Assembly (NCBI GenBank): GCA_000687655.1
Contig: JHWR01000001.1
Span: 277,765-341,764 of the forward strand
Origin: Lachnospiraceae bacterium YSB2008
GTDB taxonomy: Bacteria > Bacillota > Clostridia > Lachnospirales > Lachnospiraceae
Direction of reading: 5' to 3'
Length of the DNA: 64,000 bases
The notes beneath the pieces were generated by a model. That model was not told the origin of the DNA. It saw only the letters and a program-made list of their open reading frames with translations, and made no database searches. A program made the translations under genes and the position numbers. Below are positions 50,890 through 60,365 of the stretch, one piece after another (position 1 is the stretch's first letter; every line of letters starts with the position of its first letter).

Positions 50890-52728
50890 TTAGTTCATCC
50901 TGCGATAATTAATAGTTTTCCAAAGTCCTTTTGCTCCATATGGCTTCATAAATGCATCACGGTTAAGCTGCCATTTTTGCTCAGGGTCACAATAATAAGT
51001 ATTACCATCCACAACAATCTCTACCCATGAGTGAGCCTCTTCACCGCCGTTTCTCTTCGGAATATGACCGGCAATCTGATGAGCGTCAGCGCCCAAAACT
51101 TTTGCAAATTCATAAAAGACACCTGCAAAAACGTAGCAATTGCCTTTCCTGTTTTCAAGACCATACTGAGCCAGTTTGCTGCTTCCCCAGCTTGCATCGA
51201 ATTCATATTTTCCGTAATATGATATATTCTTTGCAGTCCATAAAAACGCTTTTTCAAGATTCCAGCCAATACTATCAAGAATTGCAGCAGCTTTTGGATT
51301 TCTCGCCCTTCCACGTGCTTTTATTCTTTCAATATCTTCCTTATCCAATATTTCATTAGCTTTTTCTTTAAGCGTAGCGTAGTCATCCGGATTATATTCA
51401 GACTTGGCGGTTCTTCCCTCGTTCAACCCATACTTGACAAAATGATTGAGTGTTGCGATATCATCTTCGCCAAATGCCTTCGCTACATCCGGATTCTTAG
51501 CTGTATAGAAGTAATAATCATAGACAGGTGAAAAGTCTACGCCTGATCTTACAGTCACAGGATTCTGCAGCACTGTTTCGCCTACTGACTTCCTGCCTTC
51601 GTTCTTTCCATAACTAATATAATGCTCGTAGTATTTCTTATTATCCTTATAGAAGGCAACTCGAAGATCCTGATAAGACCTCTTATAGGAATTCACGTCA
51701 AATGTTTCTTTACCCTGTCTGCCTTCATTCATTCCGTAATTGATAAAATGCTTTAAAGCTCCGGCATCATCATAAGCAAATATATTTCTAATATCACCAT
51801 ACTTGCCTATGTAATAATTATAATCATAAACATCTTTGTAATCCGTGGTTCCGTCAGTAGTCAGACAACCAACCATTTTATTAACGCCTGAAGCCTTCCT
51901 GGATTCCTTCTTACCATATTTTTCATAATGTGTAAGATATTTGCTCCAATCTGTTCCGAAGGCACGTCTTAAGTCCGCATATGCATTTACATATGACTTA
52001 ATATCAAAATCATCCTTTGCTACTCTCTTTTCCTTCACACCATAGGTAAGGAAGTGATTAAGTACAGCTACATCCGGGGCATTTTTAGATGCAAAGGCAT
52101 TCTTTACGTCCGGATTCTTTGAGGTGTAATAATCATAATTATATACATCCTTATAATCTACCCCACCACTTACAGTTACAGGATTCTGAAGAGTATTTAC
52201 ACCTGTTGCTCTTCTATGCTCTTTATTACCATAATTGATAAAGTGTATGAAATACTTTACCGTATCCTCACCAAATGCATTACGGAGATCCGCATACAGC
52301 TTGATATATGAAGAAACATTGAAATCCTCTGATGCCTGTCTCTTCTCCTTCATACCATATGTCACAAAATGCTGTAATGTCTTTTCCTGATCCCCATTGA
52401 AAGCTCTGGCAACATCAGGATTATGAGCAATATAATAATCATAATCATATACAGCACTGTAATCTACGCCATCAAGTTCTGTGAGAGCATCCGGTGTCTT
52501 TGTCGGTGTTTCCTGATTGTTCACCTGATTGTTTACTACGACAGGTTCCGAGTCGACATTCTCGTTTACACCTCCGGTGTAAGCAACCTGTTTTTCCTCC
52601 TTGATCACCGCGTCTGTTGCTGTCGCAGTTGAATCATCGGCTGCGTACGCTGTGTTACTGATACCACAGAGGCCTACAAACAGAGCGCCGACGGCAATTA
52701 AGGTTCTCAGTTTTTTTGATCCAGTCAT
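50890..52728 (-). CDS. Secreted transglutaminase-like protein with Tyr-rich anchor repeats
   Basis: 612 residues: signal peptide, linker with ATATDA, three full repeats and a half (about 87-448). The C-terminal transglutaminase-like domain (about 475-612) has Cys in NRKGNCYVFAGVFYEF, His in EEAHSWVEIVVDG and Asp in TYYCDPEQ. Such domains act as cross-linking enzymes or peptidases/amidases; I cannot tell which. The start ATG 52728 follows AAAGGAG. It lies 43 bp upstream of its NlpC paralogue and shares near-identical DNA with it in the second repeat. Confidence 0.9.
   Translation of the reverse strand: MTGSKKLRTLIAVGALFVGLCGISNTAYAADDSTATATDAVIKEEKQVAYTGGVNENVDSEPVVVNNQVNNQETPTKTPDALTELDGVDYSAVYDYDYYIAHNPDVARAFNGDQEKTLQHFVTYGMKEKRQASEDFNVSSYIKLYADLRNAFGEDTVKYFIHFINYGNKEHRRATGVNTLQNPVTVSGGVDYKDVYNYDYYTSKNPDVKNAFASKNAPDVAVLNHFLTYGVKEKRVAKDDFDIKSYVNAYADLRRAFGTDWSKYLTHYEKYGKKESRKASGVNKMVGCLTTDGTTDYKDVYDYNYYIGKYGDIRNIFAYDDAGALKHFINYGMNEGRQGKETFDVNSYKRSYQDLRVAFYKDNKKYYEHYISYGKNEGRKSVGETVLQNPVTVRSGVDFSPVYDYYFYTAKNPDVAKAFGEDDIATLNHFVKYGLNEGRTAKSEYNPDDYATLKEKANEILDKEDIERIKARGRARNPKAAAILDSIGWNLEKAFLWTAKNISYYGKYEFDASWGSSKLAQYGLENRKGNCYVFAGVFYEFAKVLGADAHQIAGHIPKRNGGEEAHSWVEIVVDGNTYYCDPEQKWQLNRDAFMKPYGAKGLWKTINYRRMN
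51385..52470 (-). repeat. Tyr-rich surface repeat array (3.5 copies)
   Basis: Units start at GVDYSAVYDY, GVDYKDVYNY, TTDYKDVYDY and GVDFSPVYDY (half). DNA near 51866-51990 is almost identical to 49985-50130 in the paralogue. Confidence 0.85.
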
Positions 52729-52741
52729 GTAACGTCTCCTT

Positions 52742-53785
52742 TTAAAGTATTTTATGTACTACTTTTATTTTTCGTAACGCCCATACAATAAGGAACGATA
52801 ATATGAACGTAATGACCACTATTCCTAAAACTAATATAAAAGCATTTCCATTTGTAATCTTGATTCCAGTACATTTATATATGTACCTAAGGAACACAAG
52901 ATGAATGAGATATATTCCAAATGAACAGCTGTCGATAGTAAGAAGTATCTTGGATATAATGCTTTCTTTTGCATCTATGGATTTGAAGAGTCCAAATACT
53001 CCTGTTGAGAAAACTACCACAGGAAGAAACGAATAAGACCCAAGAAGCCCTGTAATACTCTCTATTTCAGTGCTCGGTTCATTTCCGATTGAAATACAGG
53101 AAAAAACTACTATTGCAGCTAATCCTGCCAGGAGCATAAGAATATAAATGAAAGCAGGAATCTTCCATCTTCCGCTGTCTATCATATGTCCTATAAAAAG
53201 ATACGCAGGAAAGATCGATGACGTTGTAATATAAAACGCCGCTTCTGTACCTGATATCTTATTGATTATAGGAATAATACTTACGAAACAAACATATATG
53301 ATTATAAGAACTGTAATTTCAGAATCAGAACTGTGCTTCGCAATCTTACTGAATGCGGGCATAAGCAGGTAAAGGCCCACTATCAGGTACAAATACCATA
53401 GATGTGCCCAGCTCGTCTTTGTATAGAATTTATATAATGGTTCAACAAAGAGCTTAATACTGAATGATTCTTTGTTCATCCAAAAATCCAGAAACCTGAA
53501 AAGAAAACAGCATATTATGAGGGCAATAAGAACTCTCGGAATATATCTTCTGAATACCTTCTTATAGTCAACAGACTTCTTTTCGTCAAGAAGGAGAGCT
53601 CCCGTTACCATAACAAAGCATGGAACCGCCCACATCATAAGGTATGGAATCATATTAATGATTATTCTGGCATTCCCGGTAAGTGTATCCTTGAACACCA
53701 TTCCACACATTGTATATGCATGCAGAATCACTATGCAAAAACACGCAACAGCTCTGATGTATGATAAATAATTCTTACGTTCCAT
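52742..53785 (-). CDS. Acyltransferase 3 family membrane protein
   Basis: 347 residues, about ten membrane helices. It begins KNYLSYIRAVACFCIVILHA, the acyltransferase-3 start helix with its conserved Arg and His, and has FGIYLIHLVFLRYIYK near the end. It probably O-acetylates a surface glycan. The gene starts 7 nt after the lipoprotein stop, with no obvious ribosome binding site, so coupling to the lipoprotein gene is likely. It is a distant paralogue of the acyltransferase at 5572-6714. Confidence 0.88.
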   Translation of the reverse strand: MERKNYLSYIRAVACFCIVILHAYTMCGMVFKDTLTGNARIIINMIPYLMMWAVPCFVMVTGALLLDEKKSVDYKKVFRRYIPRVLIALIICCFLFRFLDFWMNKESFSIKLFVEPLYKFYTKTSWAHLWYLYLIVGLYLLMPAFSKIAKHSSDSEITVLIIIYVCFVSIIPIINKISGTEAAFYITTSSIFPAYLFIGHMIDSGRWKIPAFIYILMLLAGLAAIVVFSCISIGNEPSTEIESITGLLGSYSFLPVVVFSTGVFGLFKSIDAKESIISKILLTIDSCSFGIYLIHLVFLRYIYKCTGIKITNGNAFILVLGIVVITFILSFLIVWALRKIKVVHKIL

Positions 53786-53792
53786 AAGTCAA

Positions 53793-54218
53793 TTAATTGG
53801 TGAGTGCATCATCACCTATACAAGAATCATCTCCTCCGGATGAATCACCGCCACCGGAATTGTCTCCACCACCATTATCACTTGGAGCAGGTGCTTCCGT
53901 TGCAGGCGCCTGAGTAGTTGCCTGTGTGGTTGCTTCGGTCTTTGGAGCTTCTGTTGAAGCAGGCTTCTTGTCGCCGCCTGATGGCTTCTGAGTTGTTGCC
54001 TCTGTAGTCGCTTCTGTTGTTGCCTCAGTTGTTTTCTTTTCTGTTGTCTTCTTCTCTGTAGTAGCCTCAGTCTTCTTCTCTGTTGTTGCTTCTGTGGTCG
54101 CTTCAGTTGTAACCTCTGTAGTAACCTCAGTAGTCTCCTTATCGTCATCTCCACATGCTGTAAGCAGCGCAAGTGAAGAACATGCCAGAAATGCAGCTAA
54201 AACAAGTTTCTTCTTCAT
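53793..54218 (-). CDS. Small lipoprotein with Thr/Glu/Lys low-complexity body
   Basis: The start is set at ATG 54218 (MKKKLVLAAFLACSSLALL), with GAGGAG nine bases upstream; an earlier ATG sits on the ribosome binding site itself. 141 residues with lipobox LTACG near residue 22. Most of the mature part is built on TTEATTE/TTEKKTE units, then a Pro/Ala/Thr section and a Gly/Ser/Asp end (GGGDNSGGGDSSGGDDS). No folded domain is visible, so it may be a wall-spanning spacer or glycosylated mucin-like protein (inference). Confidence 0.8.
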   Translation of the reverse strand: MKKKLVLAAFLACSSLALLTACGDDDKETTEVTTEVTTEATTEATTEKKTEATTEKKTTEKKTTEATTEATTEATTQKPSGGDKKPASTEAPKTEATTQATTQAPATEAPAPSDNGGGDNSGGGDSSGGDDSCIGDDALTN

Positions 54219-54260
54219 AAGAATCATCTCCTCATAATTTTTCTTTACAAAATCTTAATA

Positions 54261-54289
54261 ATTCTAATTGATTTGGACATATTATGCAA
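54261..54289 (-). promoter_or_regulatory. Promoter of the lipoprotein/acyltransferase pair
   Basis: The minus strand has TTGCAT (54284-54289), a 17-bp spacer and TAGAAT (54261-54266), about 45 bp before ATG 54218. Confidence 0.6.
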
Positions 54290-54328
54290 GTTTTACTTAA
54301 GTCTTTCACACTATGTTTATAAATTAAA

Positions 54329-54354
54329 CAGGACCGGATAAATATCCGATCCTG
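54329..54354 (-). terminator. Terminator of the rpsF-ssb-rpsR operon
   Basis: CAGGATCGGATA and TATCCGGTCCTG form a nearly perfect 12-bp stem followed by TTTAATTT on the minus strand, about 20 bp after rpsR. Confidence 0.85.
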
Positions 54355-54374
54355 TGAATATACTTCGTAAAAAT

Positions 54375-54641
54375 TTACTCTACTACATATGGAATAAGTG
54401 CAAGCTGTCTAGCTCTCTTAACTGCAACAGTAAGAGCTCTCTGATGCTTTGCGCATGTTCCTGTGATTCTTCTAGGAAGTATCTTACCTCTTTCAGAGAT
54501 ATATCTCTTTACAGTATTTACATCCTTGTAATCAATCACATCTACCTTACCTGCACAGAAAGCACAAACCTTCTTTCTTCTGCGGGCTGGTCTTCTTCTC
54601 ATTGGTGCAGCATCTCTCTCTGCTTTTTTCTCGTAAGGCAT
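54375..54641 (-). CDS. rpsR: 30S ribosomal protein S18
   Basis: 88 residues. The S18 core reads [40 protein letters not shown] and [21 protein letters not shown] basic N-terminal extension (about 25 residues) holds the [10 protein letters not shown] stretch. S18 binds S6 in the platform of the small subunit. It is last in the canonical rpsF-ssb-rpsR operon, with AGGAGG before ATG 54641. Confidence 0.97.
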   Translation of the reverse strand: MPYEKKAERDAAPMRRRPARRRKKVCAFCAGKVDVIDYKDVNTVKRYISERGKILPRRITGTCAKHQRALTVAVKRARQLALIPYVVE

Positions 54642-54672
54642 ATCTATCCTCCTAATATCGTACTAACCGATT

Positions 54673-55137
54673 CTACTTAAATGGAAGGTCGTTCTCTATA
54701 CCCTCTGGAATGTTCATGAATCCGTCTGCACTTGCATCCTTAGGTGTTGAATCAAATCCGCCTGAAGGTGCTCCGAAGTTTCCACTCTGTTCAGCGTTCT
54801 TCTTGCTCTCTGCAAACTCTATCTCTTCTGCAACTACACGTACAGAAAATACTTTCTCGCCATTCTTGTTGGTATAGTTATCGTTCTCAATACGACCTAC
54901 AACTACAACCTTTGTACCCTGCTTAAGGTACTTGTCTACAAATTCACCCTGTTTTCCGAAAGCTGTACAGTTAAAGAAATCTGTAGTTACATCATTTCCG
55001 TCCTGTGCTTTTCTTACGAATCTTCTATCAACTGCTATAGAAAATCTTGATATAGCAAACTGATCCCCGTTCTGTCCGGGTGAATATCTTACCTCTGGGT
55101 CTCTGGTAAGACGCCCCATCAAAATAACCTTGTTCAT
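54673..55137 (-). CDS. ssb: Single-stranded DNA-binding protein
   Basis: 154 residues: N-terminal OB fold beginning MNKVILMGRLTRDPEVRYSP, with FFNCTAFGKQGEFVDKYLKQ and GTKVVVVGRIENDNYTNKNG. A flexible Gly/Ser region leads to the acidic tip ENDLPFK, which recruits repair and replication partners. It binds ssDNA as a tetramer. GGAGGAG precedes ATG 55137; it lies between rpsF and rpsR. Confidence 0.97.
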   Translation of the reverse strand: MNKVILMGRLTRDPEVRYSPGQNGDQFAISRFSIAVDRRFVRKAQDGNDVTTDFFNCTAFGKQGEFVDKYLKQGTKVVVVGRIENDNYTNKNGEKVFSVRVVAEEIEFAESKKNAEQSGNFGAPSGGFDSTPKDASADGFMNIPEGIENDLPFK

Positions 55138-55163
55138 ATTGACTCCTCCAGTCTTATATAGCT

Positions 55164-55451
55164 CTAAGCGTCCTGCTTAACGATGAGGAATCTGAGGACA
55201 TTATCATAGATGCGCAGATGTCTCTCGATGAAATGAGGAGCATCTTCAGGTCCTTCAAAATGAATGAAGTAATAATAACCTTCGAACATGTCCTGAATCT
55301 CGTATGCGAGTCTCTGCTTACCTTTCTCATCGATATCGGTGATGGTACTGCCTGACTTTGTCACACGATTCTTTACTCTCTCGAGTGTAGCAGTTCTAAT
55401 GTCATCATCAACCTTTGAGCTAAGTACTAACGCTAACTCATACTTGTTCAT
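55164..55451 (-). CDS. rpsF: 30S ribosomal protein S6
   Basis: 95 residues, full length, beginning MNKYELALVLSSKVDDDIRT with the S6 ferredoxin-like fold and YYFIHFEGPEDAPHFIERHL. S6 pairs with S18. AGGAGG precedes ATG 55451. The ~85-nt leader holds a hairpin (ATTCCTT/AAAGGAAT) around 55500-55522, but I could not confirm the S6:S18-binding leader motif. No clear promoter hexamers were seen. Confidence 0.97.
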   Translation of the reverse strand: MNKYELALVLSSKVDDDIRTATLERVKNRVTKSGSTITDIDEKGKQRLAYEIQDMFEGYYYFIHFEGPEDAPHFIERHLRIYDNVLRFLIVKQDA

Positions 55452-55537
55452 CTTTCTTACCTCCTTATGGTCTTGTGGCCTCCCACTCTGGAACGAATTC
55501 CTTTAGGGAAGCAAGGAATAGTATTTATAAAATACAT

Positions 55538-55574
55538 CACAGACTGTTAGGATAACATATCCCAACAGTCTGTG
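55538..55574 (-). terminator. Hairpin after ugd
   Basis: CACAGACTGTT and AACAGTCTGTG form a perfect 11-bp stem about 30 bp after the Ugd stop. On the plus strand TTTTTTT follows 6 nt later; on the minus strand the T-run is poor. Termination is likely but the direction is ambiguous. Confidence 0.6.
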
Positions 55575-55604
55575 CAAGGTTTTTTTCTTCAAATCGCGTA
55601 TAAA

Positions 55605-56816
55605 TCAATCTCTTCTGAACAGATCTCGTGTATATACCTTATCTTTCACATCATCAAGTATCTCATCATATCTGTTTGAGATTATACATCCGCTTATTGA
55701 CTTAAATCTGTTCAGGTCATTTACAACTTCCGAACCATAAAACTCTGAACCATCTTGAAGTGTAGGCTCATATATAACAACGTTTATGCCCTTCTCTTTT
55801 ATTCGTTTCATGATTCCCTGAATGGATGACTGTCTGAAATTGTCACTGTTGCTCTTCATAGTCAGTCTGTATACACCAACAACAGATGTATCATTTGACT
55901 TGGCAATCTCCATAACTCTGTCAGCTATAAAGTCTTTTCGGGTTCTGTTACTCTCAACTATAGCTTCTATAAGGTTCTCCGGTACATCCTTATAATTTGC
56001 CAGAAGCTGCTTTGTATCCTTTGGAAGGCAATAACCACCATAACCGAAGGATGGATTATTATAATAATCACCTACACGCGGATCAAGACAAACGCCCTTG
56101 ATTATCGAGGCTGTATCAAGCCCCTTAATCTCAGCATAGGTATCCAGTTCATTGAAATATGATACTCTGAGCGCAAGGTATGTATTCACAAAAAGCTTGG
56201 TTGCTTCTGCCTCTGTTGAATTCATGAATAATACAGGGACATCTTCTTTTATAGCCCCTTCTTTCAGAACATTGGCAAATATCTCTGCTCTGCCCATGTT
56301 ATCCGAATCCGTACCGACTATAATTCGATTCGGATAAAGATTATCATAAAGCGCTTTTGATTCTCTAAGAAATTCCGGACTGAATATGATATTATCCATA
56401 TTCATCTTATGACGGATCTCTTCCGTATATCCTACAGGAACAGTTGACTTAATTACAACTGTCGGTCTGATCAGACAACTCATAGTTGCTTTCTTGATGA
56501 TTGAAAGTACTTCCTCAACCGCAGAACAATCAAAGAAATTCGTATTTGAGTCATAGTTAGTAGGAGCCGCGATTATTATCAGCTCAGCATCTTTATATGC
56601 CTTTTCCCCGTCAAGTGTAGCCCGGAGAGAAAGACCTCTCTCCTCATGCTCCGACATATACTTTTCTATATATTCATCCTGGATAGGGGACTTCCATCCA
56701 TTTATCATATCAACCTTTTCAGGTATGATATCTACGGCTGTCACGTCATTCTTCTGTGATAAAAGAACTGCCAGCGAAAGTCCAACATATCCGGTTCCCG
56801 CAACTGCTATATTCAT
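55605..56816 (-). CDS. ugd: UDP-glucose 6-dehydrogenase
   Basis: 403 residues. NAD-binding N-terminus [20 protein letters not shown]. Middle and C-terminal UDP-sugar domains with [20 protein letters not shown] and the catalytic Cys in [19 protein letters not shown]. It oxidises UDP-glucose to UDP-glucuronate for surface polysaccharides. It overlaps the upstream GT2 gene by 4 nt, so the two are coupled. The final Arg/Lys-rich residues are normal for the family. Confidence 0.94.
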   Translation of the reverse strand: MNIAVAGTGYVGLSLAVLLSQKNDVTAVDIIPEKVDMINGWKSPIQDEYIEKYMSEHEERGLSLRATLDGEKAYKDAELIIIAAPTNYDSNTNFFDCSAVEEVLSIIKKATMSCLIRPTVVIKSTVPVGYTEEIRHKMNMDNIIFSPEFLRESKALYDNLYPNRIIVGTDSDNMGRAEIFANVLKEGAIKEDVPVLFMNSTEAEATKLFVNTYLALRVSYFNELDTYAEIKGLDTASIIKGVCLDPRVGDYYNNPSFGYGGYCLPKDTKQLLANYKDVPENLIEAIVESNRTRKDFIADRVMEIAKSNDTSVVGVYRLTMKSNSDNFRQSSIQGIMKRIKEKGINVVIYEPTLQDGSEFYGSEVVNDLNRFKSISGCIISNRYDEILDDVKDKVYTRDLFRRD

Positions 56817-57838
56817 GATAAGCCTCCTCTGTTCAGCCTATACATAAGTCTCCTGATTCCTATATAGAATAATATCAGGTTCTCGATTATAAAGTTTTCC
56901 GAGAATATATATCTTCCTCCGATAACCCTACGGCTTATCGGCATATCTGACGCCATGATTGCTTCCACAATCTTCGGATTGACATCCTGCGCCTCACCTT
57001 TCTTATAATCAGCTATAACAAGGTCATATATATGACGTCTTTCAATCTGATGTCTGAGAGACGGACATAGCTTCATTTCCGTATCCATAGCCATGAAGTT
57101 TCTTATGACACCGGTAATATGTTTGTCTCCTGCCCATATTCCGGTATCATTCTGCCTGTAATCAGCCATATTTACCGGAAGATAATAAACCTTACCAAAC
57201 TGCAGGAAAAAGAAGGTTATAAGATTATCATTAAAAACATCCTTCATCAAATCATAAGGCACTTCTTTGATATACTCACTCCTGAAAAGAATGCTGTCAG
57301 TATGGAAATAAAGATCGTTCCAGTAATACTTTAACGAATACTTCCCCTCGTCCACCTTATCTGAAGGAATATGAACATTTCTCTTTACACTGTTCTTTGC
57401 TTTCTTCTTTCCTTCGCTCTTCTCATAGAACATATTCATCTGATGAGCCGCAGCAACACAGTCAGAATTAGCCTTATCCTCAAGTATTCCAACCTGAACT
57501 GCAAGCTTGTCAGGTGAAGTCCAGTAATCATCGCCGTCAAGGAAGATAAAGTACGGTGTATCCACTTCCTTCAAAAGAGCAAGCCTGTTTCTTGAAGCTC
57601 TAAATCCACCTACATATTTTACTTCCGGATTTCTGTCCTGAACTATGTATGAAATCCTTCCGGGATAATCCTTCTGCCATTCCCTGATTTTATCAAGAGT
57701 ACCATCTTCTGAACCGTCATCACCTATGATAACCTTAAAATCAAAATCCGTACTCTGCATGAATATAGACTTAAGGCATTGATCCACATATTGTTCCTGA
57801 TTATAAAATGTAACGAGTACCGATACTTTTGTTTCCAT
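56813..57838 (-). CDS. GT2 glycosyltransferase
   Basis: 341 residues. GT-A fold with [37 protein letters not shown] and the DxD site [19 protein letters not shown]-terminal amphipathic/hydrophobic helix ([20 protein letters not shown]) probably associates with the membrane. The substrate is unknown. It overlaps ugd by 4 nt and follows a second GT2 gene by 6 nt, forming a small GT2-GT2-ugd unit. Confidence 0.88.
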   Translation of the reverse strand: METKVSVLVTFYNQEQYVDQCLKSIFMQSTDFDFKVIIGDDGSEDGTLDKIREWQKDYPGRISYIVQDRNPEVKYVGGFRASRNRLALLKEVDTPYFIFLDGDDYWTSPDKLAVQVGILEDKANSDCVAAAHQMNMFYEKSEGKKKAKNSVKRNVHIPSDKVDEGKYSLKYYWNDLYFHTDSILFRSEYIKEVPYDLMKDVFNDNLITFFFLQFGKVYYLPVNMADYRQNDTGIWAGDKHITGVIRNFMAMDTEMKLCPSLRHQIERRHIYDLVIADYKKGEAQDVNPKIVEAIMASDMPISRRVIGGRYIFSENFIIENLILFYIGIRRLMYRLNRGGLS

Positions 57839-57844
57839 ATACTA

Positions 57845-58792
57845 TCACCGATTCTTTTTGTTCTTTCTGTCAATGCTTACATTCTGCATCTTTGTATATA
57901 CAAAGAATGGCAGATATCTATAATATACCGCAAGTCTCTTTGCAGTGGAATAGTCTTTCCATCCGGCTTTTGCAACATAGAAATTGAGTCCTTCACGTTT
58001 CAGGAAGTTATATGCTTTCTGGAAAGGTCCAAATCTTTTATCTACCGGGAAGATATATTTATCATATATCTTGATAAGGTCCTGCATAAATGCGTAACCA
58101 TAGTTTCCCTGACTGGAAACTCCACTCGCCTTGTAATAAACAAGTATCTTATCTATATAACCAAACTTTTCTCCCTTTGATGAAACATTCAGCCAGAACG
58201 AATAATCCTCTATAAGTCTGATATCTTCATCAAAGAGTCCGAATTTGTCAAAAACTTCTTTCTTAAGGAAACCTGCCGGTGCAGGGAGAAAGTTTCTGCT
58301 CATAAGTCTGTTATGAGTAGCTTTTGCATCATAAGACTTAAGAAGATCATAATCGGATTCACATGAAAGAAGTTCATGTACCTCCTTGCCTTCCATGGTA
58401 ATACCGCACAGTCTTCCGAATATTATGAACTCATCATGCTTTTCGGCATATTCTACATACTCACTTATTGCTTCGGAACAGGCAAGCATATCCTCAGCAG
58501 CAAGAAGTTTAATGTATTCACCTGTAGAAAGTTTTATAGCACTGTTGATATTCTTTACCGTGCCTTGATTCTCAGGAAGGTGATTGATTATTACATTTGT
58601 GATATTCTCTTTCTTATGGCTTTCTATATAATTCTTTATCCGAGATTCATTTCTTGTGAAATTCTCGGATCCGTCATCGGAAATAATAATCTCTATATCA
58701 GGATAATCCTGCATAAAAATACTCTTCAGAGAATCATATATTCCCCTGATATTCTTATATGAAAGAACTATAATTGTAACTCTTCCCGACAT
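57845..58792 (-). CDS. GT2 glycosyltransferase
   Basis: 315 residues. GT-A motifs VTIIVLSYKNIRGIYDSLKS, EIIISDDGSENFTRNES and, in place of the usual DxD, YIKLLAAEDMLACSEAI. The Asp pair is thus weak (AED), as in some family members. A basic C-terminus (RKNKKNR) follows. GGAG precedes ATG 58792; the gene begins 22 bp after the ABC ATPase stop. Confidence 0.87.
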   Translation of the reverse strand: MSGRVTIIVLSYKNIRGIYDSLKSIFMQDYPDIEIIISDDGSENFTRNESRIKNYIESHKKENITNVIINHLPENQGTVKNINSAIKLSTGEYIKLLAAEDMLACSEAISEYVEYAEKHDEFIIFGRLCGITMEGKEVHELLSCESDYDLLKSYDAKATHNRLMSRNFLPAPAGFLKKEVFDKFGLFDEDIRLIEDYSFWLNVSSKGEKFGYIDKILVYYKASGVSSQGNYGYAFMQDLIKIYDKYIFPVDKRFGPFQKAYNFLKREGLNFYVAKAGWKDYSTAKRLAVYYRYLPFFVYTKMQNVSIDRKNKKNR

Positions 58793-58814
58793 ATGTCTTC
58801 TCCAACACTAAAAT

Positions 58815-59591
58815 CTAGTACTTCCCAAGGAACTGCTTCGTCCTCTCCTCCTTCGGATTCTCAAAGACATCCTTCGGAGTACCGTACTCGAGAACTACGC
58901 CGCTGTCCATGAATATAACCTTATCCGAAACATCCTTAGCGAACTGCATCTCGTGGGTTACTATGATCATGGTCATCTTCTTTTCGGCAAGTTCCTTGAT
59001 AACCTTCAGAACTTCACCGGTAAGCTCAGGATCGAGAGCCGAAGTTGGCTCGTCGAAGCAGAGTATATCCGGCTTCATGGCAAGCGCTCTGGCTATAGCC
59101 ACTCGCTGGCACTGTCCGCCCGAAAGCTGATGAGGATAGTTTTCCATACGGTCAGAGAGGCCCATCTGATCAAGAAGTCCCTCTGCCTCTTCCTTAATCT
59201 CTGCAAGTATCTTCTTTTTATTCTTCTTATACTCAGGTGTCTTCTTTGCCTGAAGCTCTCTGGCCAGCATTACATTTTGAAGTGCTGTATACTGTGGAAA
59301 GAGATTAAAGGACTGAAATACCATTCCGAAATGGAGTCTGTTCTTTCTCTTTGCTGCATCTGTAAGCAGAGCCTTGTCATCAGCGTCAAAAACTGTGTTT
59401 CCTCTGACCTTGATCACACCTTTATCAGCCTGCTCAAGGAAATTGATACAGCGAAGAAGAGTTGTCTTTCCGCTTCCCGAGGAACCAATTATTGAGAGCA
59501 CTTCACTCTCTTCAAGTGTGAAACATATATCCTTCAATACTTCAGTGTTTTCGAAGGACTTACCTATGTGTTCTACTTCTAATATACTCAT
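58815..59591 (-). CDS. Polar amino acid ABC transporter ATPase
   Basis: The start is set at ATG 59591 ([20 protein letters not shown]), with AGGAGG six bases upstream; an ATG two codons earlier is too close. 258 residues of the GlnQ/HisP class: Walker [14 protein letters not shown], signature [15 protein letters not shown], Walker [15 protein letters not shown], and H-loop [15 protein letters not shown] ~10-residue insertion ([13 protein letters not shown]) sits before the helical domain. It works with the permease and binding protein upstream. Confidence 0.92.
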   Translation of the reverse strand: MSILEVEHIGKSFENTEVLKDICFTLEESEVLSIIGSSGSGKTTLLRCINFLEQADKGVIKVRGNTVFDADDKALLTDAAKRKNRLHFGMVFQSFNLFPQYTALQNVMLARELQAKKTPEYKKNKKKILAEIKEEAEGLLDQMGLSDRMENYPHQLSGGQCQRVAIARALAMKPDILCFDEPTSALDPELTGEVLKVIKELAEKKMTMIIVTHEMQFAKDVSDKVIFMDSGVVLEYGTPKDVFENPKEERTKQFLGKY

Positions 59592-59601
59592 AGTCATCCT
59601 C

Positions 59602-60288
59602 CTATCTGAAGAACTCTAATTTCTTCTCTGCCTTGCCAAGTGCTATAGACAGAATACCGTTACATATAAGGTAATAAATACCCGTGAAGAAAAGAGGCCA
59701 TATAGCACCTGATATGCCCTGTGATCCCTTCATGAATGCCTGTCCTGCCCAGATTACTTCCTGGAGCGCTATGATACGAGCAAGTGATGTATCCTTCACA
59801 AGTGTAAGGATTTCATTTGTCATAGGAGGAAGTATCCTCTTCACCATCTGAAGAAGCTTGACTTTGAAGAATATCTCGCTCTTTGTCATACCGAGCACAA
59901 AGCCTGCCTCATCCTGTCCGACAGGAATGCTTATCATACCGCCACGGAAAATCTCTGAGAAATAGCACGCATAATTGATTATGAATGCCACTGCAGATGC
60001 CGCAAATCTTCCCGGTTCATCACCGCCCCATATATTATTTCCGAGAACAAGTCCCGGGAAATAGAATATTATAAGAAGCTGTATCATGAGAGGAGTTCCT
60101 CTTATGATCCAGATGAACACTTTGAGTACTACTCTTATAGGAGCAAATTTTGACTGGGTTCCGAATGATATCAGAAGTCCCAGCGGAACCGCACCTATAA
60201 GCGTTATGAAAAAGAGTTTTAATGTCTGCAGGAATCCGACATTCAGTGCATGTACAACTATCGGAAGCTGTTCCATAAATTGCTGCAT
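59602..60288 (-). CDS. Polar amino acid ABC transporter permease
   Basis: 228 residues with five to six membrane helices of the HisM/GlnP type. It shows [20 protein letters not shown] near residue 63 and the EAA loop [20 protein letters not shown]. It forms the channel for the uptake system with the ATPase downstream (10 nt) and the binding lipoprotein upstream. Confidence 0.92.
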   Translation of the reverse strand: MQQFMEQLPIVVHALNVGFLQTLKLFFITLIGAVPLGLLISFGTQSKFAPIRVVLKVFIWIIRGTPLMIQLLIIFYFPGLVLGNNIWGGDEPGRFAASAVAFIINYACYFSEIFRGGMISIPVGQDEAGFVLGMTKSEIFFKVKLLQMVKRILPPMTNEILTLVKDTSLARIIALQEVIWAGQAFMKGSQGISGAIWPLFFTGIYYLICNGILSIALGKAEKKLEFFR

Positions 60289-60324
60289 TTTATATTACCT
60301 TTATCTTCCATATAAACTACTAAA

Positions 60325-60348
60325 GCAGGCAGAGTAATCCCTGCCTGC
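60325..60348 (-). terminator. Intercistronic hairpin between the binding-protein and permease genes
   Basis: GCAGGCAG-GGATTACT-CTGCCTGC forms an 8-bp GC-rich stem followed by TTTAGTAG. Such a partial terminator would raise binding-protein mRNA over the permease and ATPase. Confidence 0.6.
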
Positions 60349-60365
60349 CGATTCATTTCATAATA

